A stretch of DNA of 64,000 bases from the NCBI GenBank assembly GCA_039680175.1, contig JBDKTO010000083.1, positions 1-64,000 of the forward strand, read 5' to 3'. This document shows positions 51,052 through 60,717 of the stretch, piece after piece (position 1 is the first letter of the stretch; the number at the start of each line of letters is the position of its first letter). The notes under the pieces were generated by a model. That model was not told the origin of the DNA, did not search any database, and was given only the letters and a program-made list of their open reading frames with translations. A program made the translations under genes and the position numbers. This DNA comes from Veillonellales bacterium (GTDB lineage: Bacteria > Bacillota > Negativicutes > JAAYSF01).

Positions 51052-54000
51052 CTATAGAGCCTCCCGGCTGGGCTGCCCTTTTTCTCTGGCCACTGCCAGC
51101 ATCAATTTGATGCGGTTCAGCTGATTGACTTCGCTGGTTCCCGGATCATAATCAATGGGAACGATATTTGTCGCCGGGTAGCGATGACGCAGCTCCCGAA
51201 TCATCCCTTTACCGGTAATATGATTCGGCAGGCAGGCGAAAGGCTGCAGGCAAACAATATTGTTGACACCGCTGTGGATGAGCTCTACCATTTCCCCGGT
51301 CAGCAGCCAACCTTCGCCGGTAAGATTGGCCAAGGATAAATGAGGCGATGCCAAGGCGGCAATTTGATCGATTGTCAGGGGAGGGGCAAAGCGACGGCTG
51401 GCCGAAAGAGCTTTTTTCATCTCTTTCCGGTAATATTCAAAAATGTGAATAAACAATTCGGCTTTCACCATTTTACTAAAAGTTCCTGACAGCAATTTAT
51501 ATTTTACTTTGCGGTCATGAGCACAGTAGAGAAAGAAATCCATCATATCCAGAACAACTGCTTCCGCTCCTTCATTCTCCAGCAATTCAACAATATGATT
51601 ATTTGCCAGCGGATGATATTTAACCAAAATTTCCCCCACTACGCCGACTCGCGGTTTTCGCAGCTGCTCGTGAATTTCCAGATTGTCAAAATCCCGAACA
51701 ATCCCGTCAATGTTGCTCTTAAACTCCCGTTTTTTCCCGGACAGGATAGCTTGCCGGCATTTCTCCGCCCAATACTCGTACAATCGGTTGGCAGAACCGG
51801 CCTGAGTTTCATAAGGACGTACCCGGTACAATACCCGCATCAGTAAATCGCCGTAAATAATTCCCATGATCAGAGAAACCAGCAGGGAAGCTGACAGAGA
51901 AAAGCCGGGGGAAGGCTCTCCGCCCAGGGAAATCACCGGTATCTGAGGCATCCCCGCATCCTGCAGCGCTTTCCGGAGGATGCCGATATAATTGGTAGCC
52001 CGGCAGCCGCCGCCGGTCTGGGACATAATGACCGAAGTATTATTCAGATCAAACTCACCGGATTTTAACGCCCTTAACAGCTGCCCTACCACGATGATAG
52101 TCGGATAGCAGGCATCGTTGTGAACATACTTCAAGCCTTCGTTAATTGCCTCCCTGTCCGGCATCGGCGCAACCACTAAATTGTAACCCGCTTTTCTAAA
52201 TCCCGCCGCCAAAAACTGAAAATGAATGGGAGACATCTGGGGTGCTAAAATCGTGTGCCGCTGCTTCATTTCCGGCGTAAATACCACTTTGTGATAGTGA
52301 TAACCGCCTTCTGCCGGCACCGGCAGGGAACTCTTACTTCTTTCGTTCAGCGCGGCAATCAGTGACCGGATACGGATTCTCGCCGCGCCCAGATTATTAA
52401 TTTCATCTAATTTTACGACCGTGCAGAGTTTATGATGAGCTTCGAGAATTTCCTTAACCTGATCCATCGTAACGGCATCCAGGCCGCAGCCGAAAGAATT
52501 CAACTGGATCAACTCAACAGCAGGCTGCCCGGCAACAAAATTGGCAGCGGCATACAGACGGGAATGATACGTCCACTGATCCACTACCCGCAGCGGCCTT
52601 TCCGTTACTCCCAAGTGTCGAATACCGTCTTCCGACAAAACTGCCAGCCCGTAGGACTGAATCAGTTCGGGCAGACCATGATTGATTTCCGGATCCAAAT
52701 GATAAGGACGGCCAGCCAGAATAATTCCCTTCCCCTTCGTCCCGACGATATAGGCAAGTATCTCCTCCGCCTTTTGCCGGACATCCGCCTTGTAATGCTC
52801 CAGCTCCGCATACGCCTTGCTCACAGCCCGGCTGATCTCGCCTTTGCCTATCTTCTCCGGCGCCAGTTCCTGAACCAGCCTTTTGACGAGACGTTTCGGC
52901 GCATCAAGGGGCAGAAACGGATGGAAAAGCGTGACTTTTTCCTGCCGCAGAATATCCATATTGGCCTGAATATTTTCCGGATAAGAAGTCACAATCGGAC
53001 AATTATAATGATTATCAGCCGTCGCGTCTTCCATCTGATTATAGGGAACGCAGGGATAAAATATTTTTTTAACTCCCTTATGGACTAAATCGGCCATATG
53101 CCCGTGGGCCAGCTTAGCAGGATAGCATAAAGAATCAGAGGGTATGGTCTCCATACCCATTTCATACAACTTATGGGAAGACCGTCCCGACAAAACCACC
53201 TGATACCCCAGTTCGGTAAAAAAAGTAAACCAGAAGGGATAATCCTCATACATATTCAGCACTCTGGGTATGCCGATCGTTCCCCGCTTCGCCAGAGAAG
53301 CCGCTAACGGCTTATACTGAAACAGCCGCCGGTATTTATACGCATACAGATTGGGAGTATCGCCACCGGCCTTTTCCCGGCCCACTCCCCGCTCGCAGCG
53401 GTTGCCGGCATGGTATTCCCGACCGTTGGAAAAGCGCTGGGTGGTAATCAGGCAATGATTGCCGCAAAACTGGCAGCGATGAATTGCCGTAGCGGCAGTA
53501 AACTCATTTAGCGCTTCACCGGGCAGCAAAGTCGACACCTGTCCGTCCTTCGCCCGTTCCCGGGCAATCAGAGCCGCCCCGTAAGCCCCCATAATCCCGG
53601 CGATATCAGGACGGACAACATCCCGGCCAATAATTTTCTCCAAAGCGCGCAGTACGGCATCGTTGTAAAAGGTGCCGCCCTGCACCACGATTTTATCGCC
53701 TAAATCTTCCGTATTTTTCAGCCGAATCACTTTAAACAACGCATTTTTTACAATGGATATGGAAATTCCGGCCGAAATATCACCGAGTTCAGCCCCTTCT
53801 TTCTGTACCTGCTTCACCTTGGAATTCATAAATACCGTGCAGCGGGTTCCTAAATCAACCGGCCGTTTTGATTTCAGACCGTGAAGGGAAAACTCCTGAA
53901 CGTCCATGTTCATAGCCTGAGCAAAGTTTTCCAAAAACGAACCGCAGCCGGAGGAGCAAGCTTCATTGAGCATAATCGAATCAATCACACCGTTGCGCAC

Positions 54001-55287
54001 AAAGAAGCTTTTCATATCCTGACCGCCAATATCAAGAACAAACGTAACCCCCGGCAAAAAAGCGTTGGCAGCCTTAAAATGAGCCACTGTCTCCACCTCG
54101 CCGATGTCCACCTGCAGCGCCGCTTTAATAAACTGCTCCCCATAGCCGGTAACAGCGGAATTGGCAATAGACACGCCGGCAGGCAGAACCCGGTACAATT
54201 CTTTCAAAGCCCCGATGACCGTATCCAAAGGTTTCCCCCGGTTGCTGCCATAGTAAGAATGGAGCAGACTACCGTCCTCGCTCACCAGGGCCAGCTTCGT
54301 TGTCGTCGACCCGGCATCAATTCCCAAATAAGTCCTGCCCTCATATTCGGCAAGATTACGTCTAGGTACAGCATCCCTGGCATGACGAACCTTGAACTCC
54401 TCATATTCCGTCTCACTGTTAAACAGTGGTTCCAAATTTTCCTGGCTGTTTTCCCGCATGCTGTACATCTTCGGCGCCCGGGCATAGAGACAGTCCGAGG
54501 AAAAAGGCTCCTCCTTGGATGTCAGGGCCGCGCCGATAGCCACAAAATAGGGAGCGCTTGCCGGGCTGATGACCTGCTCCGGGGTTAAATGCAATGTTTC
54601 AATAAACCGTTTGCGCAGTTCCGATAAAAAGGATAACGGACCGCCTAAAAAGGCCACCTTGCCGCTGATCGGCCGCCCCTGGGCCAGACTGCTGATCGTT
54701 TGGTTGACAACCGCCTGTAAAATAGAGGCGGCAATATCTTCTTTCGGAACGCCCTCGTTCATCAGCGCCTGAACATCGGTCTTGGCAAATACGCCGCAGC
54801 GGGACGCGATGGGATACAGGATACTATACCCTTTGGCCAGTTCATTCAATCCCGACGGATCGGTATTGAGCAACGCAGCCATATGGTCAATAAAGGCTCC
54901 GGTGCCGCCGGCGCACACGCCGTTCATCCGCTGCTCCACCGTACCGCCGAAATAGGTAATCTTGGCATCCTCCCCTCCCAGCTCAATTACCGTATCGGTA
55001 CTGGGGATCATTTGCCTCACCGCATTGGTACAGGCAATGACCTCCTGGACGAAGGGAAGTTCCAGACATTTGGATATGCCAATGCCTGCCGAACCGGTAA
55101 ACATCACAGACAGCATCTTTTGCTTCAGAAGAGACTGTGCTTTGGCAACCATTCCATGCAGCGTCGCCGTTATATCAGAGAAGTGTCTTAAGTACTGCTG
55201 AAACACAATGCTGTTCTGTTCATCAAGAATCACCATTTTGATGGTGGTTGAACCAACATCAATACCAACACGCAGCACTCTATTCAT
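51052..55287 (-). CDS. 2-hydroxyacyl-CoA dehydratase activase fusion (BadF/HgdC type), 1411 residues
   Basis: Very large cytosolic protein. Residues about 5-265 form one ASKHA ATPase domain ([24 protein letters not shown]). Residues about 315-580 form a second ([28 protein letters not shown]) with the cluster motif [18 protein letters not shown]2229 module follows ([18 protein letters not shown]) and then a region like the HgdB subunit, with conserved Cys. Relatives activate radical dehydratases by ATP-driven electron transfer, but the substrate of these long fusions is unknown. I start at ATG 55287 after GAGGAGAGGAG; the frame extends 23 codons upstream. No dehydratase subunits nearby. Confidence 0.88.
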   Translation of the reverse strand: MNRVLRVGIDVGSTTIKMVILDEQNSIVFQQYLRHFSDITATLHGMVAKAQSLLKQKMLSVMFTGSAGIGISKCLELPFVQEVIACTNAVRQMIPSTDTVIELGGEDAKITYFGGTVEQRMNGVCAGGTGAFIDHMAALLNTDPSGLNELAKGYSILYPIASRCGVFAKTDVQALMNEGVPKEDIAASILQAVVNQTISSLAQGRPISGKVAFLGGPLSFLSELRKRFIETLHLTPEQVISPASAPYFVAIGAALTSKEEPFSSDCLYARAPKMYSMRENSQENLEPLFNSETEYEEFKVRHARDAVPRRNLAEYEGRTYLGIDAGSTTTKLALVSEDGSLLHSYYGSNRGKPLDTVIGALKELYRVLPAGVSIANSAVTGYGEQFIKAALQVDIGEVETVAHFKAANAFLPGVTFVLDIGGQDMKSFFVRNGVIDSIMLNEACSSGCGSFLENFAQAMNMDVQEFSLHGLKSKRPVDLGTRCTVFMNSKVKQVQKEGAELGDISAGISISIVKNALFKVIRLKNTEDLGDKIVVQGGTFYNDAVLRALEKIIGRDVVRPDIAGIMGAYGAALIARERAKDGQVSTLLPGEALNEFTAATAIHRCQFCGNHCLITTQRFSNGREYHAGNRCERGVGREKAGGDTPNLYAYKYRRLFQYKPLAASLAKRGTIGIPRVLNMYEDYPFWFTFFTELGYQVVLSGRSSHKLYEMGMETIPSDSLCYPAKLAHGHMADLVHKGVKKIFYPCVPYNQMEDATADNHYNCPIVTSYPENIQANMDILRQEKVTLFHPFLPLDAPKRLVKRLVQELAPEKIGKGEISRAVSKAYAELEHYKADVRQKAEEILAYIVGTKGKGIILAGRPYHLDPEINHGLPELIQSYGLAVLSEDGIRHLGVTERPLRVVDQWTYHSRLYAAANFVAGQPAVELIQLNSFGCGLDAVTMDQVKEILEAHHKLCTVVKLDEINNLGAARIRIRSLIAALNERSKSSLPVPAEGGYHYHKVVFTPEMKQRHTILAPQMSPIHFQFLAAGFRKAGYNLVVAPMPDREAINEGLKYVHNDACYPTIIVVGQLLRALKSGEFDLNNTSVIMSQTGGGCRATNYIGILRKALQDAGMPQIPVISLGGEPSPGFSLSASLLVSLIMGIIYGDLLMRVLYRVRPYETQAGSANRLYEYWAEKCRQAILSGKKREFKSNIDGIVRDFDNLEIHEQLRKPRVGVVGEILVKYHPLANNHIVELLENEGAEAVVLDMMDFFLYCAHDRKVKYKLLSGTFSKMVKAELFIHIFEYYRKEMKKALSASRRFAPPLTIDQIAALASPHLSLANLTGEGWLLTGEMVELIHSGVNNIVCLQPFACLPNHITGKGMIRELRHRYPATNIVPIDYDPGTSEVNQLNRIKLMLAVAREKGQPSREAL

Positions 55288-55561
55288 TTTTATACTCCTC
55301 TCCTCATGTAATAATATAGTAACGCAGCAGTTCTTTGAAAACGCAGATTTAAACATTGTTTAATTCTATTATAAACTTGGTCTATTTTTGATTCAAGCAA
55401 AAATTCATTATACAATTAAGAATCCTCGCAAATTCTTTGCATCTCGACCCCCTGGTATATGTGTAGAAAAATATCCGAATGAATATACCAAATCAGACAG
55501 GAATTCTTTCCTGCCTGATTGAAAAATAATAGGAGTTGTCTTTTAGAAAAGTGAGTTGAGC

Positions 55562-56923
55562 ATGACGAAAAAATGGCTGGAACAAACAACCTTGCTGATC
55601 AGTATAACAAAATGGACGCTGTATGCCTCAATCCTTGGCGCTATCGTCGGCGGATGCACCGTGCTTTTTCTAACCCTGCTAAATAATGCAATCACTATGC
55701 TCCAAGCCCTACCCTACCCATTCCTTCTGGCTCCCGCTGCCCTTGTGGCAAGCAAACTGCTCATTGATAAATTAGCTCCCGAAGCCGCCGGCTATGGAAC
55801 TGACCGACTGATCGCCGCAGTCCAGGAAAAAAACGGCCAGGTCCCGCTCCGGGTCGTTCCGGTGAAGCTGATTGCATCCATACTGACCATAACAGCCGGC
55901 GGATCGGCTGGTAAAATCGGGCCGTGCGGCCAAATCGGTGCCGGGCTTGCCTCTTCAATCGCCAATAATCTGAAAATTGATACCATAGATAAAAAGAAAC
56001 TGGTTGTCTGCGGCATCAGTGCCGGATTCGCCGCCGTCCTAGGCACTCCCGTCGGCGGTGCCCTGTTTGGCGCTGAAGTACTATTTTTAGGCAGGCTGTT
56101 ATACGAGGTCCTCTTTCCGGCTTTTATTGCCGGCCTTACAGCTTATCAAATCGCCAACCTTTGCGGCATCCCCTACTTTTATCAAAAAATAGAAACCGCC
56201 GCCGCTCTTTCCGGCTGGAATGTACTGCAATGTATTCTGCTGGGCATACTCTGCGGCCTGACTGCGCTATTTTTCATCGAGTCCCTGGAATTTGTTAAAA
56301 ACCGGTTTGCCGACAGAAAAAGCAGTCTGCTGCAGCCTATATCCGGCGGACTGCTGCTAATCTTATTAGGCTGGTTTGTTTCACCGGACTATCTCGGCTT
56401 AAGCATGAATACTATACAACAGTCGCTCCAGGGGCTGATTCTGGCTCCCTATGCTTTTCTCGCCAAAATCATAGCCACTTCCATTACTTTTGCCGCCGGC
56501 GGCAGCGGCGGCATCATCCTGCCCACTCTGTTTATCGGCTCGGCAGCGGGAAATCTCTTCGCCCAAATTCTGGGTGGAAACCATTTGGCCTTCTTTGCGG
56601 CCATCGGCATGGTTGCCCTCCTTGCCGCCGCCACCAATACCCCTATCGCTTCCACGGTGATTGCCATGGAACTGTTCGGCCCGGCAATAGCCCCCTATGC
56701 CGCCGTTGCCTGTGCCGTCAGCTATCTGGCCATCGGCCACAACAGCATCTTCCCCACCCAGGTGCTGGCAACCAGAAAAAGCGCCTCCCTGGAGATCGCC
56801 ACGGGCAAGCCGATTCAGGCTATCCATGATGTTGTGATCCACCCTCACGGAAGCTTTTGGAAAATATTATTTTATCGCCTCCATCTTATCAAACATCCTT
56901 CCCCCCCAAAAGATAACCGCTGA
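55562..56923 (+). CDS. ClC-family chloride transporter/channel
   Basis: Membrane protein of about 453 residues with the ClC fold. GGSAGKIGPCGQIGAG aligns with the GREGP motif of ClC-ec1, but the gating glutamate position is Ile. SGGIILPTLFIGSAAG matches the GxFxP filter and FGAEVLF keeps the internal acidic residue. ATG 55562 follows AAGTGAG by 6 nt. No CBS domains. Single gene, divergent from the activase. Whether it is a channel or exchanger is open because of the missing glutamate. Confidence 0.88.
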   Translation: MTKKWLEQTTLLISITKWTLYASILGAIVGGCTVLFLTLLNNAITMLQALPYPFLLAPAALVASKLLIDKLAPEAAGYGTDRLIAAVQEKNGQVPLRVVPVKLIASILTITAGGSAGKIGPCGQIGAGLASSIANNLKIDTIDKKKLVVCGISAGFAAVLGTPVGGALFGAEVLFLGRLLYEVLFPAFIAGLTAYQIANLCGIPYFYQKIETAAALSGWNVLQCILLGILCGLTALFFIESLEFVKNRFADRKSSLLQPISGGLLLILLGWFVSPDYLGLSMNTIQQSLQGLILAPYAFLAKIIATSITFAAGGSGGIILPTLFIGSAAGNLFAQILGGNHLAFFAAIGMVALLAAATNTPIASTVIAMELFGPAIAPYAAVACAVSYLAIGHNSIFPTQVLATRKSASLEIATGKPIQAIHDVVIHPHGSFWKILFYRLHLIKHPSPPKDNR

Positions 56924-57183
56924 CCCCTTTAACTTGCGAAAACGAGGCTGTGTTTTTTGCGTAAAATCCCCTCCCGCCTTTACTGTCGTTAGCAAGCATG
57001 AAAGGCCCGTGCTCCTGAGATTGTTTCGCCGTACCGTCTCGCAATGACAGAGCATTTTATTTTTGTGTCTGTCTCTGTCCTTAGCCGCAGCTGTCGTCCT
57101 TATTTTACGTCAGGTGCTTTGAAAAGTGGAATAAAAAGGCGAAAGCAGGACAAACTATGTCCGAAATCGAAGGGGGTGAAATC
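56924..57183. other. Gap between the ClC and DUF1540 genes
   Basis: Apart from a half repeat (57017-57050) I see no gene or terminator. The DUF1540 ribosome site (GGGGGTG) is at the right end. Confidence 0.4.
57017..57050 (-). repeat. Half copy of the dispersed TGTCATTGCGAG repeat
   Basis: On the minus strand it reads TGTCATTGCGAGACGG followed by CGAAACAATCTC, matching the left arm of the elements at 36962 and 60561. No second arm is present. Confidence 0.65.
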
Positions 57184-57348
57184 ATGGCATTACAAAATGT
57201 TAAGTGTAAAGTATCCAGCTGTAAATTCTGGCAGCAAGGCGAACGCTGCGACGCCTCGGCGATTGAGGTTAGTACTGACGGCGACGGAAATAGCGCTTAC
57301 ACGAGTGATCAAACGAACTGCCACACTTTTACATCGAAAAATAAATAA
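57184..57348 (+). CDS. DUF1540 small Cys protein
   Basis: A 54-residue protein of the DUF1540 family, common in anaerobic Firmicutes. It has VKCKVSSCKFW, ERCDASAIEV and TNCHTF, giving four Cys likely to bind a metal. Function unknown. ATG 57184 with GGGGGTG upstream. Monocistronic, ended by a strong terminator. Confidence 0.88.
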   Translation: MALQNVKCKVSSCKFWQQGERCDASAIEVSTDGDGNSAYTSDQTNCHTFTSKNK

Positions 57349-57352
57349 GCGT

Positions 57353-57400
57353 AAACAGCCTGCAACCGGCAGTTCAGTTTCGCCGGTTGCAGGCTGTTTT
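57353..57400 (+). terminator. Terminator of the DUF1540 gene
   Basis: AAACAGCCTGCAACCGGC pairs with GCCGGTTGCAGGCTGTTT, followed by TTTA. Confidence 0.92.
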
Positions 57401-57548
57401 TATAGCGACGCTATGGGCAGATTTTCTCTATATTATTGATAGGAGCTTCCTTCTCTGTGTAACTAAGTTCTCTTAAGCTTCGCTAAAAGGAAATACTAAC
57501 GGCGATGACGAATTAATTACTATTCAAAACTATCAAGGTGGTGACAGA

Positions 57549-58409
57549 GTGACAAAAAAAAGAAATGCGCTGAAACGCTCAATCAAAAACTTCTTATTTC
57601 TCTTTCTCGGCTCTATTCTTGATGCTGCCGGTTTGGAGTTTTTCCTGGTTCCCAATCAGATCATCGATGGCGGAGTGGTGGGGATTTCCATCATGGCCAG
57701 TTATTTAAGTGGATTACCCCTTAGCCTGTTTCTGATTCTGCTCAATATTCCTTTTCTCTATTTAGGCTATCTGCATATTGGAAAGTCATTTACTATATCC
57801 ACTATATTTTCGGTACTATCTCTCTCCTATTGGGTATCCGTATTTCATCCTATCCCGGAACTTACCCATGACTTGTTTTTAGCCGCAGTTTTTGGCGGCA
57901 TTGCCGTAGGTATCGGTGTAGGGATGATTATCCGCTATGGCGGTTCCCTGGATGGAACCGAAATTGTAGCCATCATTCTTGACAAAAAAAGCGGCTTTTC
58001 CATTGGGGAATTTGTCATGTTTTTTAATTTGTTTATTCTGGGCAGCGCCGGGCTGGTGTTTTCCTGGGACAAGGCCATGTATTCCTTAGTTGCTTACTTT
58101 GTCGCCTTCAAGCTCATCGATATCACCGTCGAAGGCTTGGACGAATCCAAGGGAATTATGATTGTAACAGAGTGCCCGGATGAAATCGCCGATGCCCTTA
58201 TGGCCCGACTTGGCCGGGGCGTCACTATTCTTTACGGAGAAGGCGCCTATAGCGGTGAAAGAAAAAAAGTCCTGTATTCGGTGATCACCCGGTTGGAAAT
58301 CGCCAAGCTGAAGGCCATTGTTGATGAAAAAGATGAAAATGCCTTTGTAACCATTCACGATGTTCATGATGTTGTCGGCGGCCTGGTTAAGAAAAAGGCG
58401 ATTCATTAA
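57549..58409 (+). CDS. YitT family membrane protein (DUF161/DUF2179)
   Basis: A 286-residue protein with five N-terminal helices (DUF161) and a cytosolic DUF2179 domain (VTECPDEIADALMARLGRGVTILYGEGAYSGERKKVLYSVI). Function unknown; several paralogues are usual in Firmicutes. GTG start, with GGTGGTGACA upstream. The htpG promoter begins 10 bp past its stop. Confidence 0.9.
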   Translation: MTKKRNALKRSIKNFLFLFLGSILDAAGLEFFLVPNQIIDGGVVGISIMASYLSGLPLSLFLILLNIPFLYLGYLHIGKSFTISTIFSVLSLSYWVSVFHPIPELTHDLFLAAVFGGIAVGIGVGMIIRYGGSLDGTEIVAIILDKKSGFSIGEFVMFFNLFILGSAGLVFSWDKAMYSLVAYFVAFKLIDITVEGLDESKGIMIVTECPDEIADALMARLGRGVTILYGEGAYSGERKKVLYSVITRLEIAKLKAIVDEKDENAFVTIHDVHDVVGGLVKKKAIH

Positions 58410-58418
58410 CCCAGAGTA

Positions 58419-58447
58419 TTGATTTTAGCAAAAGATGGCGCTATTAT
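58419..58447 (+). promoter_or_regulatory. Sigma-A promoter of htpG
   Basis: TTGATT (58419-58424) and TATTAT (58442-58447) separated by 17 bp, directly upstream of CIRCE. Confidence 0.75.
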
Positions 58448-58458
58448 TATACTAGTGG

Positions 58459-58485
58459 TTAGCACTCAGTGGCATTGAGTGCTAA
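58459..58485. promoter_or_regulatory. CIRCE operator of htpG
   Basis: Perfect TTAGCACTC-N9-GAGTGCTAA, 11 bp after the -10 and 51 bp before the htpG start. HrcA binding is expected. Confidence 0.96.
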
Positions 58486-58536
58486 CAAAAAAAGAATCCC
58501 TGACTAAACTTATGTTACAGAAAGGAAGATTTATCT

Positions 58537-60495
58537 ATGACCCAAGAAGCAGCCGGTAAGAAAACTCTGGAATTCCAAGCAGAAACTAAACAACTGCTGG
58601 ATTTAATGATTCATTCCATTTACACTAACCGGGAAATTTTTTTGCGGGAGCTCATTTCCAACGCCTCCGACGCCATCGACAAAATCCGCTTTGAATCCCT
58701 GACCAATCAGGAGTTGCTGGAAGGAGATTCCGACTTCGAAATCTTTATTGTTCCCGACGAAGCTACTCACACCCTGACCATTTCCGACAACGGCATCGGC
58801 ATGACCGAACCCGAAGTCATTGAAAATATCGGCACCATTGCAAAATCAGGCACGAAAGCTTTTCTGGAAAAACTGAAAGAGAAAGAATCCACCCCGGATA
58901 CCAACCTGATCGGCCAGTTTGGCGTAGGTTTTTATTCGGCCTTTATGGTGGCCGAAAAAGTCACTCTTCTTACCCGGGCACCCGGCCAGGCCAAAGGAAT
59001 CAAGTGGGAATCCACCGGCGATGGAACCTATACCATGGAAGAGGTGGATAAGGCAAAGCGCGGCACTTCCATTATCATTACCCTCAGTGAAGAATTCCGT
59101 ACTTCCGACCACCCGGAAGAGAATTTTCTCAATCGCCAGACTATCGAAAATACTGTCAAAAAATACTCCGATTACATTCGTTACCCTATCAAGATGAACT
59201 TTATCCAAGAAGAAAAACCGAAAGATGCTGACGGCAAAACACTCGAAGACGCGCCGGCAACCCAAACGGTTGAACTCCGCACCTTAAACTCAATGCTTCC
59301 CCTATGGACGCGAAACAAGCAGGAAATCAAAAAAGAAGAGTACCATCTTTTCTACAAAAACCTGTTCCATGACTGGGAAGATCCGCTGGAGATCATCCAC
59401 TCCAAGGCCGAAGGCACGGTGGAATATACGGCTTTGCTGTTTATCCCCTCCCATGCGCCCTTTGATTTTTATGATCCGAAATTCTCCTCTGGCATTCAGC
59501 TCTACTCGAAGCATGTCTTTATCATGGACAAATGCCAGGACCTTCTCCCCGAATATCTGCGCTTCGTCCAGGGCTTAGTAGATTCTCCCGATTTCTCCCT
59601 CAACATATCCCGGGAGCTTCTGCAGCATAGCCGGCAATTGAAACTCATCGGCAAGAACCTGGAAAAAAGCGTACTGAAAACCCTGGGGAATTTACTGGCC
59701 AACGACCGGCCCAACTATGAAAAATTCTGGCAGGAATTTGGCCGAGCCCTTAAAATCGGTGTATATACCGACTTTGCCAGCCGGGATAAGCTGAAGGATT
59801 TACTGCTCTTCGCCTCCTCTCATTCCAACGATGGGCTGACCACCCTTGACGACTATGTCAAGCGAATGAAGGAAAATCAAAAAGTCATCTATTACGCTAC
59901 CGGCAAAGACCGTGCTTCGGTGGAACGGCTGCCGCAAATGGAGCTTTTACGGGAAAAGGACATTGAAGTTCTCTATTTGTTCGACCGCGTAGACGAATTC
60001 GTTATCGACGCCCTCATGGAATATAACGAGAAAAAATTTCATTCCGTCAGCCGCGGTGAATTAAACCTGGATGATATTGATTCGCCGGAGGCTAAAAAAG
60101 AAGCCGAGGCACTGGACAAGGAAAACGATTCTCTCCTCCAGGCTATCAAAGAACAGCTCAAAGAAAAAGTAACCGATGTTAAAATCAGCCACCGGTTAAA
60201 ATCCAGCGCTGTCTGCCTTGTGAGCGGCGACAACGGCATCAGCCTGTCCATGGAGCAAATCCTGGCGGATATGGACAACAAGGCCTTCAAAGCAAGCCGT
60301 ATTTTGGAACTGAATCCCCATCACGACGTTTTCGCTGCTTTAAAACAGTTGCATGAAACTTCTCCCGATTCCGCCTCATTCCATGATTATTGTGAACTGC
60401 TCTATGTCCAGGCGCTATTAATTGAAGGTCTCCTTCCCGACGATCCCAGCGGCTTCGCCAACAAAGTCGCCGACTTAATGGCGCACAAGTCGTAA
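58537..60495 (+). CDS. htpG: Hsp90-family chaperone HtpG
   Basis: ATP-dependent chaperone of 652 residues. The GHKL ATPase domain has IYTNREIFLRELISNASDA, LTISDNGIGM and GQFGVGFYSAFMVA. The middle domain has FDFYDPKFSSGIQLYSKHVFI and SLNISRELLQ; the C-terminal dimerisation domain follows. Ribosome site AAAGGAAG. Under a perfect CIRCE, so part of the HrcA regulon here, unlike Bacillus subtilis htpG, which is not under HrcA. A heptad array begins 8 bp after the stop. Confidence 0.97.
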   Translation: MTQEAAGKKTLEFQAETKQLLDLMIHSIYTNREIFLRELISNASDAIDKIRFESLTNQELLEGDSDFEIFIVPDEATHTLTISDNGIGMTEPEVIENIGTIAKSGTKAFLEKLKEKESTPDTNLIGQFGVGFYSAFMVAEKVTLLTRAPGQAKGIKWESTGDGTYTMEEVDKAKRGTSIIITLSEEFRTSDHPEENFLNRQTIENTVKKYSDYIRYPIKMNFIQEEKPKDADGKTLEDAPATQTVELRTLNSMLPLWTRNKQEIKKEEYHLFYKNLFHDWEDPLEIIHSKAEGTVEYTALLFIPSHAPFDFYDPKFSSGIQLYSKHVFIMDKCQDLLPEYLRFVQGLVDSPDFSLNISRELLQHSRQLKLIGKNLEKSVLKTLGNLLANDRPNYEKFWQEFGRALKIGVYTDFASRDKLKDLLLFASSHSNDGLTTLDDYVKRMKENQKVIYYATGKDRASVERLPQMELLREKDIEVLYLFDRVDEFVIDALMEYNEKKFHSVSRGELNLDDIDSPEAKKEAEALDKENDSLLQAIKEQLKEKVTDVKISHRLKSSAVCLVSGDNGISLSMEQILADMDNKAFKASRILELNPHHDVFAALKQLHETSPDSASFHDYCELLYVQALLIEGLLPDDPSGFANKVADLMAHKS

Positions 60496-60503
60496 GGGGC
60501 GAT

Positions 60504-60552
60504 GATTGGCTGTTAGCTGTTGGCGGTTGACGGTGAGCCCATAGCCCATATC
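60504..60552. repeat. Heptad-periodic array 5
   Basis: Seven 7-mers in perfect phase: GATTGGC, TGTTAGC and so on, ending CCATAGC, CCATATC. After rotation the units match TTGGCTG, TTAGCTG and ATAGCCC of array 2. Immediately followed by a dispersed palindromic repeat. Confidence 0.65.
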
Positions 60553-60560
60553 TTTAAAGG

Positions 60561-60651
60561 TGTCATTGCGAGCCGCAGCGAAGCAATCTCCCCCCGGCTC
60601 CGATATTGCCTCTCCAGCGTTGAGATCGCCACGGCTGACGCCTCGCGATGA
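60561..60651. repeat. Dispersed palindromic repeat, copy 2
   Basis: TGTCATTGCGAGCCGC...AAGCAATCTC, about 30 bp of variable middle, then GAGATCGCCACGGCTGACG...CGCGATGA. Same arms as copy 1 at 36962, also directly next to a heptad array. Confidence 0.75.
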
Positions 60652-60680
60652 AAGATCGATGAACCCATCGCCAGAAATAA

Positions 60681-60717
60681 AAAGGTTCTAAACCATACAC
60701 TTGGTTTAGAGCCTTTT
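60681..60717. terminator. Terminator of the degS-like gene
   Basis: AAAGGTTCTAAACCA pairs with TGGTTTAGAGCCTTT (one G-T), with T-rich and A-rich flanks. It ends at the stop codon of the minus-strand kinase gene, and can also end htpG transcripts. Confidence 0.8.

Noticed and set aside
52432-53088. 218-codon plus-strand ORF inside the activase gene
   Set aside because: Antisense shadow of a conserved coding frame, with composition that simply mirrors it.
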